Shown here piece after piece: positions 9,801 through 18,269 of a stretch of 64,000 bases of DNA. The translations under genes were made by a program, and so were the position numbers. Position 1 is the stretch's first letter. Each line of letters starts with the position of its first letter. Under the pieces are notes generated by a model that saw only the letters and a list, made by a program, of their open reading frames with translations, was not told the DNA's origin and ran no database searches. The DNA is from Brevundimonas huaxiensis (GTDB lineage Bacteria; Pseudomonadota; Alphaproteobacteria; Caulobacterales; Caulobacteraceae): NCBI RefSeq assembly GCF_014218725.1, contig NZ_JABBJE010000005.1, positions 1-64,000 on the forward strand, given 5' to 3'.

Positions 9801-12440
9801 TCAGTATTTGACCTTCAGCGTCACGCCGTAGGTGCGCGGGGCGCCGAGGTAGGCGTTGTAGGTCGCCGTGTCGGTCGCCTGATTATAGTAGGTGCCGTTG
9901 GCTTGCGGCGTCGTGGTATTGGTGAAGGCCGTACCCTGCAGCGGCGCGACGAAGCCGACCTGGGTGTATTCTTCTTCCAGCAAGTTCTGGCCCCAGACCT
10001 CCAGCGTCCAGCGCTCATCCGCCGAACCGATCGAGACGCGGCCGTTGACGACGGTGAAGGCGTCCTGGTTCTTGTAAGGCAGCAGGTCCGAGCCGGTGTT
10101 GTATTCGGTCGAATACTTGGCCGACAGGTTGAAGCCGCCGCGCAGGCCGCCGCCCAGTTCGCGATCGAAGGCCAGGGCGCCGGTCAGCGACCATTCCGGA
10201 GCAAACGACGCCCGCGCGCCCGGCAGCAGCGACAGCTGCGGGAAGCGGCCGGGGCTGGACAGGTCGCCGGCGCCGAACTGGCCGTACTTGGCGTCGGTGT
10301 AGGTCACGCCGCCCTGGAAGCTCAGGCCCTCGACCGGGGTGAACCAGACCATGTCGGCGTCAACGCCGCGCGAGGTCAGTTCCGGGATCGATTCCACCAC
10401 GAAGGCGGTGCCCAGGAAGGTGTTCAGCTGGAAGTTCTCGAACTTCTGGTCGAAGTAGGTGACGTTCAGCAGCATGGTGCGGTCGAACAGGGTCGTTTTG
10501 ACGCCCGCTTCATAGCTGTCGACGGTCTCGGCCTTGAAGAACAGCGAGGCGTCCGGCGTCACGCCCGTCTGCACCCGGTCCATATTGTAGCCCGCGCCCT
10601 TGTAGCCGCGCGCATACGAGCCATAGACCATGATCGACGGGTTGAAGCGGTAGGAGGCCTTGATCGTACCCGACAGGTCGGTGTCGCTGAACTTCTCCTG
10701 GATCCGACGACCGTCATACAGCGGGTTGGACCAGGGCAGGCACAGCAGGCCGAGCGCAGCGGCCGGCGTCGCGACGTTGGCGGTGCCGGGGATCGGCGAG
10801 ACCGTGCGATTGGCCGGGTTCTGGTTGGCCAGGGCGCCGCCGCAGGCCGCGCCGTTGGTGCCCAGATTGTCCTGGATCCCGAACAGACGCTTGCTGTCGT
10901 AGGTGTAGCGCAGACCCAGGTTGATATCGAAGGCCTCGGTCACCCGGTAGGTGTTGTTGGTGAAGACGGCGACCGATTCCGACTTCTGGGAATAGTGGTC
11001 TTCATAGGCCTTGCCGACGCCGAAGGTCGGGGCGGCGGCGCTGGGCGGCACGGCGCCGATGACGCACAGCGGCTGACCCGCAGCGGCGCCGGCGGTGCCG
11101 ACCAGGAAGCCGTTCGGATTGGTGAAGCAGCCCAGGCGCGACGGGCTGGGGCCGCCTACAGCCGCCGGCAGGGAGGCCGTCAGCAGCAGGGAGGCGAAGG
11201 CGTTGTAGTCCGAGCCATAGACATAGCTGTCGTCGCGATAGACGCCTTCCTTGGTGGCGAACAGACCGACCAGCCAGTCCAGCTTGTCCGAGGCACCGGC
11301 CAGGCGGAACTCCTGCGTCAGGTTGTCGACGCCGTAGCCGTTGGAGCCGTCGTTGGCGCGGTACAGGATGTCGGCGCCGGTGTAGTCCAGGTCCATCCCC
11401 TGCTGGAACGACCAGTCGCGCCACGAGGTCTGGGACGTCAGGGTGGCGTTGATGCTGGGGAAGTCGATGGTCGCTTCCGCCGACAGGCCCATGTCCTCGA
11501 TCTCTTGCGGCGTCTCGCGGTTGGAATAGGCCAGACGCGAGAAGGGCACCGTGCCGAAGCCGGCGACCGGCGGACGCTGGCCCGGGCCGTTCGGCGCGGT
11601 CAGGGCGGCGATGAAGGCCTGGGTCGGGCCGACGCGCGTCTGCACGGCGACGCAGCAGTATTCCTCGCGCTTGGTGTAGTCGGCGATCAGGCGCACCGAG
11701 ACGTCGTCGCTGGGCAGAATCAGCAACTGGCCGCGCGTGGTCCAGTAGTCCTGGGTCTGGTCGTCCTTGCGGGTGTTGGGACCGTCGCCGTTGTTGACGT
11801 CATAGAAGCCGTCACGCTCGCGGTGGGCGACGAACAGGCGACCGGCCACCTGGTCGGTCAGACCGCCGGTGACGGAGACCGAACCGCCGATGGCGCCGAA
11901 GTTGCCGCCAGTCAGTTCGCCCGAGATCGACGGGTCGAACGAGGGGCGTTCGGTGATGATGTTGATGACGCCGGCCGAGGTGTTCTTGCCGAACAGGGTG
12001 CCTTGCGGGCCCTTCAGCACCTCGATGCGGCTCAGTTCACCTAGGTCGCCGAAGCCGACCGAGTTGCGCGAGCGATAGACGCCGTCGATCACGACGCCGA
12101 CCGAGCTTTCCAGGCCGGGGTTGTCGCCGACGGTGCCGGCGCCGCGGATGCGCACGGTGGTGGAGGCTTCCGACTGGGTCGAGGTGACGGTCATGCCCGG
12201 CGTCAGGATCTGCAGATCCTTGATGTCCTGCACGCCCGCGCCGTCCAGGACTTCCTGCGACAGGGTCGTGACCACGATCGGCACGTCCTGCAGGCTCTGC
12301 TCACGCTTCTGGGCGGTGACGATGATGTCGTCGACGGTCGCCGGGGCTTCCTGCGCGGCGGCGACGCCGGCGAATCCCATGACGGCGGCGCCCATGACGG
12401 CGGCGGACACAGTGGTCCTGAGGTGAAGATTGCGGCGCAT
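9801..12440 (-). CDS. TonB-dependent outer-membrane receptor
   Basis: An 879-residue receptor using ATG 12440, which has GGGAGGA upstream and gives a clean signal peptide ending VAAAQ; the frame can be extended to 12524 but without a signal. A TonB-box-like DDIIVTAQKREQ lies at 37-48, followed by the plug domain (LQDVPIVVTTLS..., KGPQGTLFGKNTSAGVINI) and a 22-strand beta barrel ending in an aromatic ...LKVKY. The composition is typical of the Caulobacter/Sphingomonas receptor expansions for plant-derived or aromatic compounds and vitamins. No substrate-specific neighbour is present; nhaA lies upstream on the same strand, 204 bp away. It carries its own terminator and is likely monocistronic. 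Confidence 0.93.
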   Translation of the reverse strand: MRRNLHLRTTVSAAVMGAAVMGFAGVAAAQEAPATVDDIIVTAQKREQSLQDVPIVVTTLSQEVLDGAGVQDIKDLQILTPGMTVTSTQSEASTTVRIRGAGTVGDNPGLESSVGVVIDGVYRSRNSVGFGDLGELSRIEVLKGPQGTLFGKNTSAGVINIITERPSFDPSISGELTGGNFGAIGGSVSVTGGLTDQVAGRLFVAHRERDGFYDVNNGDGPNTRKDDQTQDYWTTRGQLLILPSDDVSVRLIADYTKREEYCCVAVQTRVGPTQAFIAALTAPNGPGQRPPVAGFGTVPFSRLAYSNRETPQEIEDMGLSAEATIDFPSINATLTSQTSWRDWSFQQGMDLDYTGADILYRANDGSNGYGVDNLTQEFRLAGASDKLDWLVGLFATKEGVYRDDSYVYGSDYNAFASLLLTASLPAAVGGPSPSRLGCFTNPNGFLVGTAGAAAGQPLCVIGAVPPSAAAPTFGVGKAYEDHYSQKSESVAVFTNNTYRVTEAFDINLGLRYTYDSKRLFGIQDNLGTNGAACGGALANQNPANRTVSPIPGTANVATPAAALGLLCLPWSNPLYDGRRIQEKFSDTDLSGTIKASYRFNPSIMVYGSYARGYKGAGYNMDRVQTGVTPDASLFFKAETVDSYEAGVKTTLFDRTMLLNVTYFDQKFENFQLNTFLGTAFVVESIPELTSRGVDADMVWFTPVEGLSFQGGVTYTDAKYGQFGAGDLSSPGRFPQLSLLPGARASFAPEWSLTGALAFDRELGGGLRGGFNLSAKYSTEYNTGSDLLPYKNQDAFTVVNGRVSIGSADERWTLEVWGQNLLEEEYTQVGFVAPLQGTAFTNTTTPQANGTYYNQATDTATYNAYLGAPRTYGVTLKVKY

Positions 12441-12643
12441 AGGCGTCCTCCCGGCTGAAGCCGCGACGCCAGGGGCGATCGCAGCGTTTCCTGTTCCCTC
12501 GACGTCCCCTACGTGGGGGATCATTCGTTATGGACAGGCTAAGCGCGCTTCGGGCCGACCGACAAGCGAGCGTTGTTACCCGCGACGATTTTTCGCCGCG
12601 GATTCGCCTTTGTGTGTCGAGGAAGCGACAGAAAACCCTGACG

Positions 12644-13888
12644 CTAGGTCAGTTTTTGCCCGTCTTTCGGCCCCAGAGGCTCGACCTCAGGATGCAGGGC
12701 GGCGGGATCCACCTGGCGGCCCCGACCGGCGAAACCCAGCACCAGGGCCGCCGCGATCGCCGACAGGATCGAGCCGCCGATCACGCCCAGTTTGACTTCG
12801 ACCTGCTCGGGCGAATCGACCGCGCCGGGGAAGGCCAGGACGCCGATGAACAGGCTCATGGTGAAGCCGACCCCGCATAGCAGCGAGACCCCGTAAACCT
12901 GCAGCCAGCTGGCGCCCGTCGGCCGCGCGCCGATCCTCAGCGCCGAGGCCAGCCAGGCGGCGCCCAGGACGCCGATCTGCTTGCCGAAGAACAGGCCCAG
13001 CGCAATGGCGATGACCAGGGGGGCGAACGCCTGCTCCATCGACAGGCCGGCGAAGGAGACGCCCGCCTTGGCGAAGGCGAACAGCGGCAGGACCAAAAAA
13101 GCGTTCCACGGATGCAGATCGTGCATCGCCTCCTTCAGCGGGCTTTGACCGTCTTCGGCCCGGCTCTTGATCGGCACGATCATGGCGAAGGCCACGGCGG
13201 TCAGGGAGGTGCTGAGCCCCGACAGCACGGTCAGATACCAGACCAAAGCAAAGCCCAGCACCCAGAAGGGCGCAGGAATGCGGATGCGATGCGCCGCGAC
13301 CGCGCCGAGCGCCAAGGCGCCCAGCGCCCAGAACAGCGGCGTCCAGTTCGCGCCTTCACTGAACAGCACGGCGATCAGGGCGATGGCCCCCAGGTCATCG
13401 ACGATGGCCAGCGTCAGCAGGAAGACCCGCAACGACGACGGCAAGCCCTTGCCCACGAAGCCGAAGATGGCCAGGGCGAAGGCTATGTCGGTCGCCAGCG
13501 GGATGGGCCAGCCGGCGTGCGGCGCCCCGATGGCGCCGGACAGCAGCAGATAGACCGCCGCCGGCCCCGCCATGCCGCCCAGCGCCGCCAGCACCGGCGT
13601 CGCCAGCTTCCTGGGATCGCTGAGTTCGCCGCGCACGATCTCGTATTTGATCTCCAGCCCCACCACGAGGAAGAAGATCGCCATCAACCCTTCCTTGATC
13701 CAGTCGGAGATCGTCTCCTCCAGCCGGATCGGGCCGATCTGCAGGACGTGGTAGCTCTTCAGCCAGGCGAAATAGTCAGCCGACCAGGGCGAGTTGGCGA
13801 TCGCCACGGCGGCGATGGCGGCCAGCGCCAGCGCCGAGCCGGATGCGGCCTCGGTCTTGAGGAAATCGAGTGTCAGTTTGCGTGCCAC
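12644..13888 (-). CDS. nhaA: Na+/H+ antiporter NhaA
   Basis: A 414-residue NhaA that exchanges cytoplasmic Na+ or Li+ for external protons, protecting against alkaline and saline stress. The transport-site aspartates are seen in PLATDIAFALAIFGF (Asp134) and LAIVDDLGAIALIA (Asp164, Asp165), the hallmark of the family. About 12 transmembrane segments can be traced. The start is GTG 13888 (VARKLTLDF...). The C-terminal tail (EPLGPKDGQKLT) is hydrophilic. No NhaR-type regulator is next to it. Confidence 0.96.
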   Translation of the reverse strand: MARKLTLDFLKTEAASGSALALAAIAAVAIANSPWSADYFAWLKSYHVLQIGPIRLEETISDWIKEGLMAIFFLVVGLEIKYEIVRGELSDPRKLATPVLAALGGMAGPAAVYLLLSGAIGAPHAGWPIPLATDIAFALAIFGFVGKGLPSSLRVFLLTLAIVDDLGAIALIAVLFSEGANWTPLFWALGALALGAVAAHRIRIPAPFWVLGFALVWYLTVLSGLSTSLTAVAFAMIVPIKSRAEDGQSPLKEAMHDLHPWNAFLVLPLFAFAKAGVSFAGLSMEQAFAPLVIAIALGLFFGKQIGVLGAAWLASALRIGARPTGASWLQVYGVSLLCGVGFTMSLFIGVLAFPGAVDSPEQVEVKLGVIGGSILSAIAAALVLGFAGRGRQVDPAALHPEVEPLGPKDGQKLT

Positions 13889-14052
13889 GGCGGCCTACTA
13901 GCGAACGGAAGTTTCGTCGTGACGCCAGGTTATCGACGGGCGTCGGACCGGATTCGCAAACCAAACTCGGCGCGCCGGCCTGGCCGCACGGGGCGACCTG
14001 ATGGCTGGGGCCAGAATAGAGGATCAGGCAGGCCAAGCCAAGCCGAAGCAGG

Positions 14053-14376
14053 CTAGCCGCGCGGGCCGAATAGGATGAGCCCGGCGCCGACCAGACAAAC
14101 GAGGCCGCCCAGGATGTCCCAGCGATCCGGCGGGGTCTTTTCGACCAGCGCCATCCAGATCAGGGAGGCGCAGATATAGACGCCGCCGTAGGCCGCAAAG
14201 GCGCGGCCCGCCGCGTCGCTGGGAACCAGGGTCAGGAGCCAGGCGAAGGCGATCAGGCAGGCGACGCCGGGCGCCAGCCACAGGGGTGAACGATCCAACT
14301 TCAGCCAGGCCCAGAAGGCGAAACAGCCGCCGATCTCCGCCAGGGCCGCCAGCGGATAGATCAGCAGGGTTTTCAC
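14053..14376 (-). CDS. ynfA: YnfA family (UPF0060) small multi-pass membrane protein
   Basis: A 107-residue inner-membrane protein with four hydrophobic helices and conserved YnfA stretches: [15 protein letters not shown] near 10-25, [31 protein letters not shown] near 61-91. YnfA proteins are SMR-like four-helix membrane proteins, for which drug-efflux roles have been proposed. Its ATG overlaps the stop of the upstream rRNA/tRNA methyltransferase gene by 4 bases (ATGA), so the two are translationally coupled. Confidence 0.93.
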   Translation of the reverse strand: MKTLLIYPLAALAEIGGCFAFWAWLKLDRSPLWLAPGVACLIAFAWLLTLVPSDAAGRAFAAYGGVYICASLIWMALVEKTPPDRWDILGGLVCLVGAGLILFGPRG

Positions 14377-15164
14377 TCCGGCTTAGCAGCGTCGGCCTTG
14401 GCCGCGCGTTCGGCCGCCATCTTGGCCAGGACTCGGCCGCGGCCGCGCGACAGGGCGTGGATGGCGCCGCGCATGGTGGCGACCTCTTGCTCCGAGAAGG
14501 CGGCGCGGCCCAGCATGACGCGCAGGTTCTGGCTCATCGAGCGCTTCTTCTCAGGCGGATAGAAGAAGCCGCCGTTTTCCAGCTCTTCCTCAAGGTGCTC
14601 GTACATGCCGATCAGAAGCTCCTTCGACGCCGGCGGTTCGCTGTCGCGGAACCGCGGCGGCGGGGCGTCCAGGATCAGGGTGCGCCACTCATAGGCGTTG
14701 ATCGCCACGGCCTGGGCCAGGTTCAGCGAGTGGTGCTTCGGGTCGATCGGGATGGTGACGATGCCGGCGCACAGGGCGATGTCGGTCGTCTCCAGCCCGG
14801 CGCGCTCGCCGCCGAACAAGAGGCCCGTCTTCAGGCCCGAGGCGGTGTCGTCATACAGGACGCGGCTGGCCTCGCGCGGGGTGCGCACGGGCTGGCGCGT
14901 CTCGCGCGGGCGGGCGGTGGTGGCGAAGACGGTGTTCAGGTCGGCGATGGCCTCGGCGACGCTGTCGAACACCCGCACCCCGTCCAGCACCCAGTCCGCG
15001 CCCGAGGCCGTGGCCCAGGCGCGCTCCTGGGGCCAGCCGTCGCGGGGGCTGACCAGACGCAGGTCCGACAGGCCGAAGTTGGCCATCACCCGCGCCACGG
15101 CGCCGATGTTCTCGGCCATCTGCGACTTGTCGAGGATGACGGCGGGAGGTGTCAGCTCGGACAA
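14373..15164 (-). CDS. trmJ: SPOUT (TrmH-family) RNA 2'-O-methyltransferase, TrmJ-like
   Basis: A 263-residue SpoU-class methyltransferase. The N-terminus has [18 protein letters not shown] (15-32); the SAM-knot motifs are [10 protein letters not shown] (115-124) and [15 protein letters not shown] (146-160). The extra C-terminal helical extension (about 165-263) matches TrmJ, which methylates the ribose at position 32 of several tRNAs; another tRNA/rRNA TrmH-like target cannot be excluded. It starts at TTG 15164, with GAGGA about 11 bases upstream inside the end of the preceding nuclease gene. Downstream it overlaps ynfA. The nuclease, trmJ and ynfA probably form one transcription unit. Confidence 0.87.
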   Translation of the reverse strand: MSELTPPAVILDKSQMAENIGAVARVMANFGLSDLRLVSPRDGWPQERAWATASGADWVLDGVRVFDSVAEAIADLNTVFATTARPRETRQPVRTPREASRVLYDDTASGLKTGLLFGGERAGLETTDIALCAGIVTIPIDPKHHSLNLAQAVAINAYEWRTLILDAPPPRFRDSEPPASKELLIGMYEHLEEELENGGFFYPPEKKRSMSQNLRVMLGRAAFSEQEVATMRGAIHALSRGRGRVLAKMAAERAAKADAAKPE

Positions 15165-15169
15165 CGCAA

Positions 15170-16189
15170 TCAGTCCTCGCCCACCATGGCGATCCAGGGA
15201 TCGGCGGTTCCGGCCTCGACCTCGGCGACCTTGACGGCGGGCCAGCCGATGGAGGCGCTACCCGAGGCGGTCCAGGCGGAGACGATGAAGTCGCGCAGTT
15301 CGCCGGCGCCCGCCGCCAGACGTTCGTTGACGAAGGCCGCGCCGCGCGGGTCTGCGTCACGGAAGCCGCCGGCCTTTTCAAGGCGATAGAAGGGGATCAC
15401 GGTGCCGAGCGTCGTGGTCAGATAGGAGACGGTGCGCGCCTTGACGTCGAACCCGTCCAGTTTGGCGGCCGGCATGGCGGCCTCGACGGCGTCCAGACGG
15501 GCGACGCGGTTGGTGAACTCACCCTCGAACACGGCGTGGGTTTGGCGCGAGTTGGTGAAGCCTTCCGGGTTCGGGAAGTCGCCCCATCCGTTGTAGTGGA
15601 TGCTGGTGTGATGCGGTTGCGAGCCGTCGCCGACGTAGTGGCCCATGACGCCGATGTCGCGCAGGATCAGGGCCTCGCGGCGGAGGCGGTCGGCGCGGTA
15701 CCAAGCCTGACGCTCCATATTGGTCTCACGCTTTTCGGCGGCGTTCAGCACGCGCCAATAGGCGAAGTCGCGGCCCAGCTGCTGCCAGGCGTCCATCATG
15801 GCGTAGGGCAGATAGCCGGCGTCATCGACGTCCAGACCGGCCTTGGTCAGGGCGGCGTCATATTCGGACTTCAGGCGCGGCAGGTCGTTGAGGCTCATGC
15901 CGCGCTGGTCGTAGACGCGACCCTGGTCGTCAAGGTCGACGAAGTGGGCGGTGTCGCGCTCGCGATCGTGCGGCTGGCCGGCGCCCTTCCAGCGGTCGGG
16001 CTCGCGCGCCAGTTCGCCCACATCGGCGATGGCGGCCGGGGTGCGCAGGAAGGCCGGCAGTTCGTCCGGCAGGGCCCGCATCGCGGCCACGCCGATCAGG
16101 CGGTGGCCGGTGTTGCCCCAGGCGGTGACGGTGACAGCCGGCGCGGCGACCGCGACGAGGGCCAAGGCGGCGATGGCGAGACGTTTCAT
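15170..16189 (-). CDS. Secreted zinc-dependent S1/P1-type nuclease
   Basis: A 339-residue exported protein. The signal peptide is cleaved after ...VTVTA so that Trp24 becomes the mature N-terminus, as in S1/P1 nucleases, whose N-terminal Trp ligates zinc. Candidate zinc ligands follow the family order: His29 (WGNTGHR), Asp56 (IADVGEL), His82 (HFVDLD), and the GHYVGDGSQPHH segment with His184, Asp188 and His193/194. Members cleave single-stranded DNA or RNA, often with 3'-nucleotidase activity, in the periplasm or medium; phosphate or nucleotide scavenging is a reasonable inference. It is the first gene of the unit continuing into trmJ, with only 5 bp between. Confidence 0.82.
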   Translation of the reverse strand: MKRLAIAALALVAVAAPAVTVTAWGNTGHRLIGVAAMRALPDELPAFLRTPAAIADVGELAREPDRWKGAGQPHDRERDTAHFVDLDDQGRVYDQRGMSLNDLPRLKSEYDAALTKAGLDVDDAGYLPYAMMDAWQQLGRDFAYWRVLNAAEKRETNMERQAWYRADRLRREALILRDIGVMGHYVGDGSQPHHTSIHYNGWGDFPNPEGFTNSRQTHAVFEGEFTNRVARLDAVEAAMPAAKLDGFDVKARTVSYLTTTLGTVIPFYRLEKAGGFRDADPRGAAFVNERLAAGAGELRDFIVSAWTASGSASIGWPAVKVAEVEAGTADPWIAMVGED

Positions 16190-16251
16190 GAGGCGACCTC
16201 GGAAAGACGGGAAGGCCTCGCTCTAGCGCATCGTCGCCGCCGCCTCCACCG

Positions 16252-18105
16252 CTAGGTGTCGGCGGTTTCGCGCGGCGACGGCGGGCCCGCCTCGTCCTCG
16301 TTCAGGAGGCGGCCTTCGCGACGGGGCTTGATGTAGGGAGCGGGCTGGGGCGTCGGCATATTGTCGCGCATCAGCTGGCGGCCGGCCTTGAGCCCGCCGG
16401 TCAGCTGCAGGTCCAGGCGGGCCTCGTCGCGACGGCGCACGTCGCCGATGGTCTCGGCCGCCTCATGCTCGTCCAGGCCCAGTTCGACCAGGGCGCGCTC
16501 GCCGAACTTGAGCGCCGACTCGAAGGTCTCGCGGATCTGGTAGTCCACGCCGGCCTGGATCAGGCGCATCGAATGCCCTCGGTCGAAGGCGCGGGCCATG
16601 ATCCGGGTGGTCGGGAACTCCGACTTGACCAGTTCGACAATGCGATCGGCGGCCTCGGGCTTGTCCACGCAGACCAGAACCATCTCGGCCTCCTCCGCGC
16701 CCGACGCGCGCAGGGTGTGCAGCTGGGTGCCGTCGCCGTAGTAGACCTTGAACCCGAACTGGGAGGCGGCCTGGATCATCTCCACGTCGTTCTCGATGAT
16801 CGACACGTCCACGTCGCGGGCCAGCAGGGGTTGGGACACGACCTGGGCGAAACGGCCGAAGCCGATGATCAGCACCTGGCCGCGCAGGTCCTTGGCGAAA
16901 TCGACGCCCTCGGCGCTTTCGGCGTCCTGGACCGGCTTGGGCGACAGCCGCGCGATCAGCAGCGAGGTCAGGGGCGTCAGGGCCATCGACAGGATGACCA
17001 CCGCCGACATCATCGCGCCGATGCGGGCGTCGAACAGGCCGGCGGCGACGGCGGCGCCGTACAGGACGAAGGCGAACTCGCCGCCTTGTGCGAAGAGGCC
17101 CGCACGCTCCACCGCCTCATGGTGCGACGCCTTGAACAGGCGCGCGACGGCGTAGATGCCGACACCCTTGACCAGCATGAAGGCCACGACCCCGCCCAGC
17201 ACCAGACGCCAGTCGGCGACCACGACCGACACGTCCAGCGACATGCCGACGCTCAGGAAGAACAGGCCCAGCAGGATGGCGCGGAACGGCTCGACGTCGG
17301 CCTCCAGCTGATGACGGAAGGTGGATTCCGACAATAGGACCCCGGCCAGGAAGGCGCCCATGGCCATGGACAGGCCGCCCAGGGACATGGCCCAGGCGGC
17401 GCCGACCACGACCAGCAGGGCCGCCGCCGTCATCACCTCGCGGCCGCCGTACTGGGCCAGCAGGCGGAAGACCGGATTGACCAGATATTTGCCGGCCAGC
17501 AGCACACCGCCGACCGCCGCGACCGCGAAGCCGACGGTCTGCCACAGGGGCGGCGCCTGTTCGTTCGCCACGCCCAGCACCGAGGCCAGGACGGCGACGA
17601 TGGCCAGGAGCGGCACGATGGCCAGGTCTTCGAGCAACAGGATGGAGACCGCCCGCTGGCCGGGCCCGCCCGCGATCTCGCCGCGCTCCTCCAGCATCTG
17701 CATGATGACGGCGGTGGACGACAGGACAAAGCCGATGGCGCCGACGAAGGCGACAGGCGCGGAGAAGCCGGCCAGCATCGCCGTCAGGGTCAAGATCAGG
17801 CCGCAGAACAGCACCTGGGCCGCGCCGAGGCCGAAGATTTCCTTCCTCAGTCCCCACAGACGTTTGGGCCGCATCTCCAGCCCGATGATGAACAGGAAGA
17901 TGACCACGCCGAACTCGGCGACGTGCAAGATGGTCTCGGGCTCGCGAAACAGCTTCAGGCCGAAGGGACCGATGGCCAGGCCCGCCGCCAGATAGCCCAG
18001 CACCGACCCCAGGCCGATGCGCTTGAACACCGGCACGGCGAGCACGCCCGCGGCCAGCAGAGCGGCCGCCGCGCCCAGATCCAGTCCCGTCGTCGCCTCA
18101 GCCAT
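16252..18105 (-). CDS. Kef-type monovalent cation:proton antiporter (CPA2) with RCK/TrkA-N domain
   Basis: About 617 residues. The first 390 hold some 12-13 membrane helices of the Na_H_Exchanger type (GLGSVLGYLAAGLAIGPFG, VIFLFIIGLEMRPKRLW). A cytoplasmic NAD-binding RCK domain follows from about 405 (QVLIIGFGRFAQVVSQPLL, then YYGDGTQLHTLRASGAEEAE). This is the KefB/KefC architecture of K+ efflux systems that acidify the cytoplasm during electrophile stress; whether glutathione gates this one is not visible, and no KefF/KefG ancillary protein is adjacent. I prefer ATG 18105, which has GGGGG just upstream, over TTG 18117. The tail (about 560-617) is hydrophilic and proline-rich. Confidence 0.92.
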   Translation of the reverse strand: MAEATTGLDLGAAAALLAAGVLAVPVFKRIGLGSVLGYLAAGLAIGPFGLKLFREPETILHVAEFGVVIFLFIIGLEMRPKRLWGLRKEIFGLGAAQVLFCGLILTLTAMLAGFSAPVAFVGAIGFVLSSTAVIMQMLEERGEIAGGPGQRAVSILLLEDLAIVPLLAIVAVLASVLGVANEQAPPLWQTVGFAVAAVGGVLLAGKYLVNPVFRLLAQYGGREVMTAAALLVVVGAAWAMSLGGLSMAMGAFLAGVLLSESTFRHQLEADVEPFRAILLGLFFLSVGMSLDVSVVVADWRLVLGGVVAFMLVKGVGIYAVARLFKASHHEAVERAGLFAQGGEFAFVLYGAAVAAGLFDARIGAMMSAVVILSMALTPLTSLLIARLSPKPVQDAESAEGVDFAKDLRGQVLIIGFGRFAQVVSQPLLARDVDVSIIENDVEMIQAASQFGFKVYYGDGTQLHTLRASGAEEAEMVLVCVDKPEAADRIVELVKSEFPTTRIMARAFDRGHSMRLIQAGVDYQIRETFESALKFGERALVELGLDEHEAAETIGDVRRRDEARLDLQLTGGLKAGRQLMRDNMPTPQPAPYIKPRREGRLLNEDEAGPPSPRETADT

Positions 18106-18269
18106 CGCATCCCCCAAGCTTGGCTTCTATTGTGGAGGTCTTGGTCTGCGATTGCGAGAGGACACGAAAGACACGCTGAAAGATCATCGTGCGTCGAGGG
18201 GGTTCTATCGCCACAGTTTCGCCCCAGGACGACCCGTGACTGGCGACAAGACAACAACCGGAGGAAGCC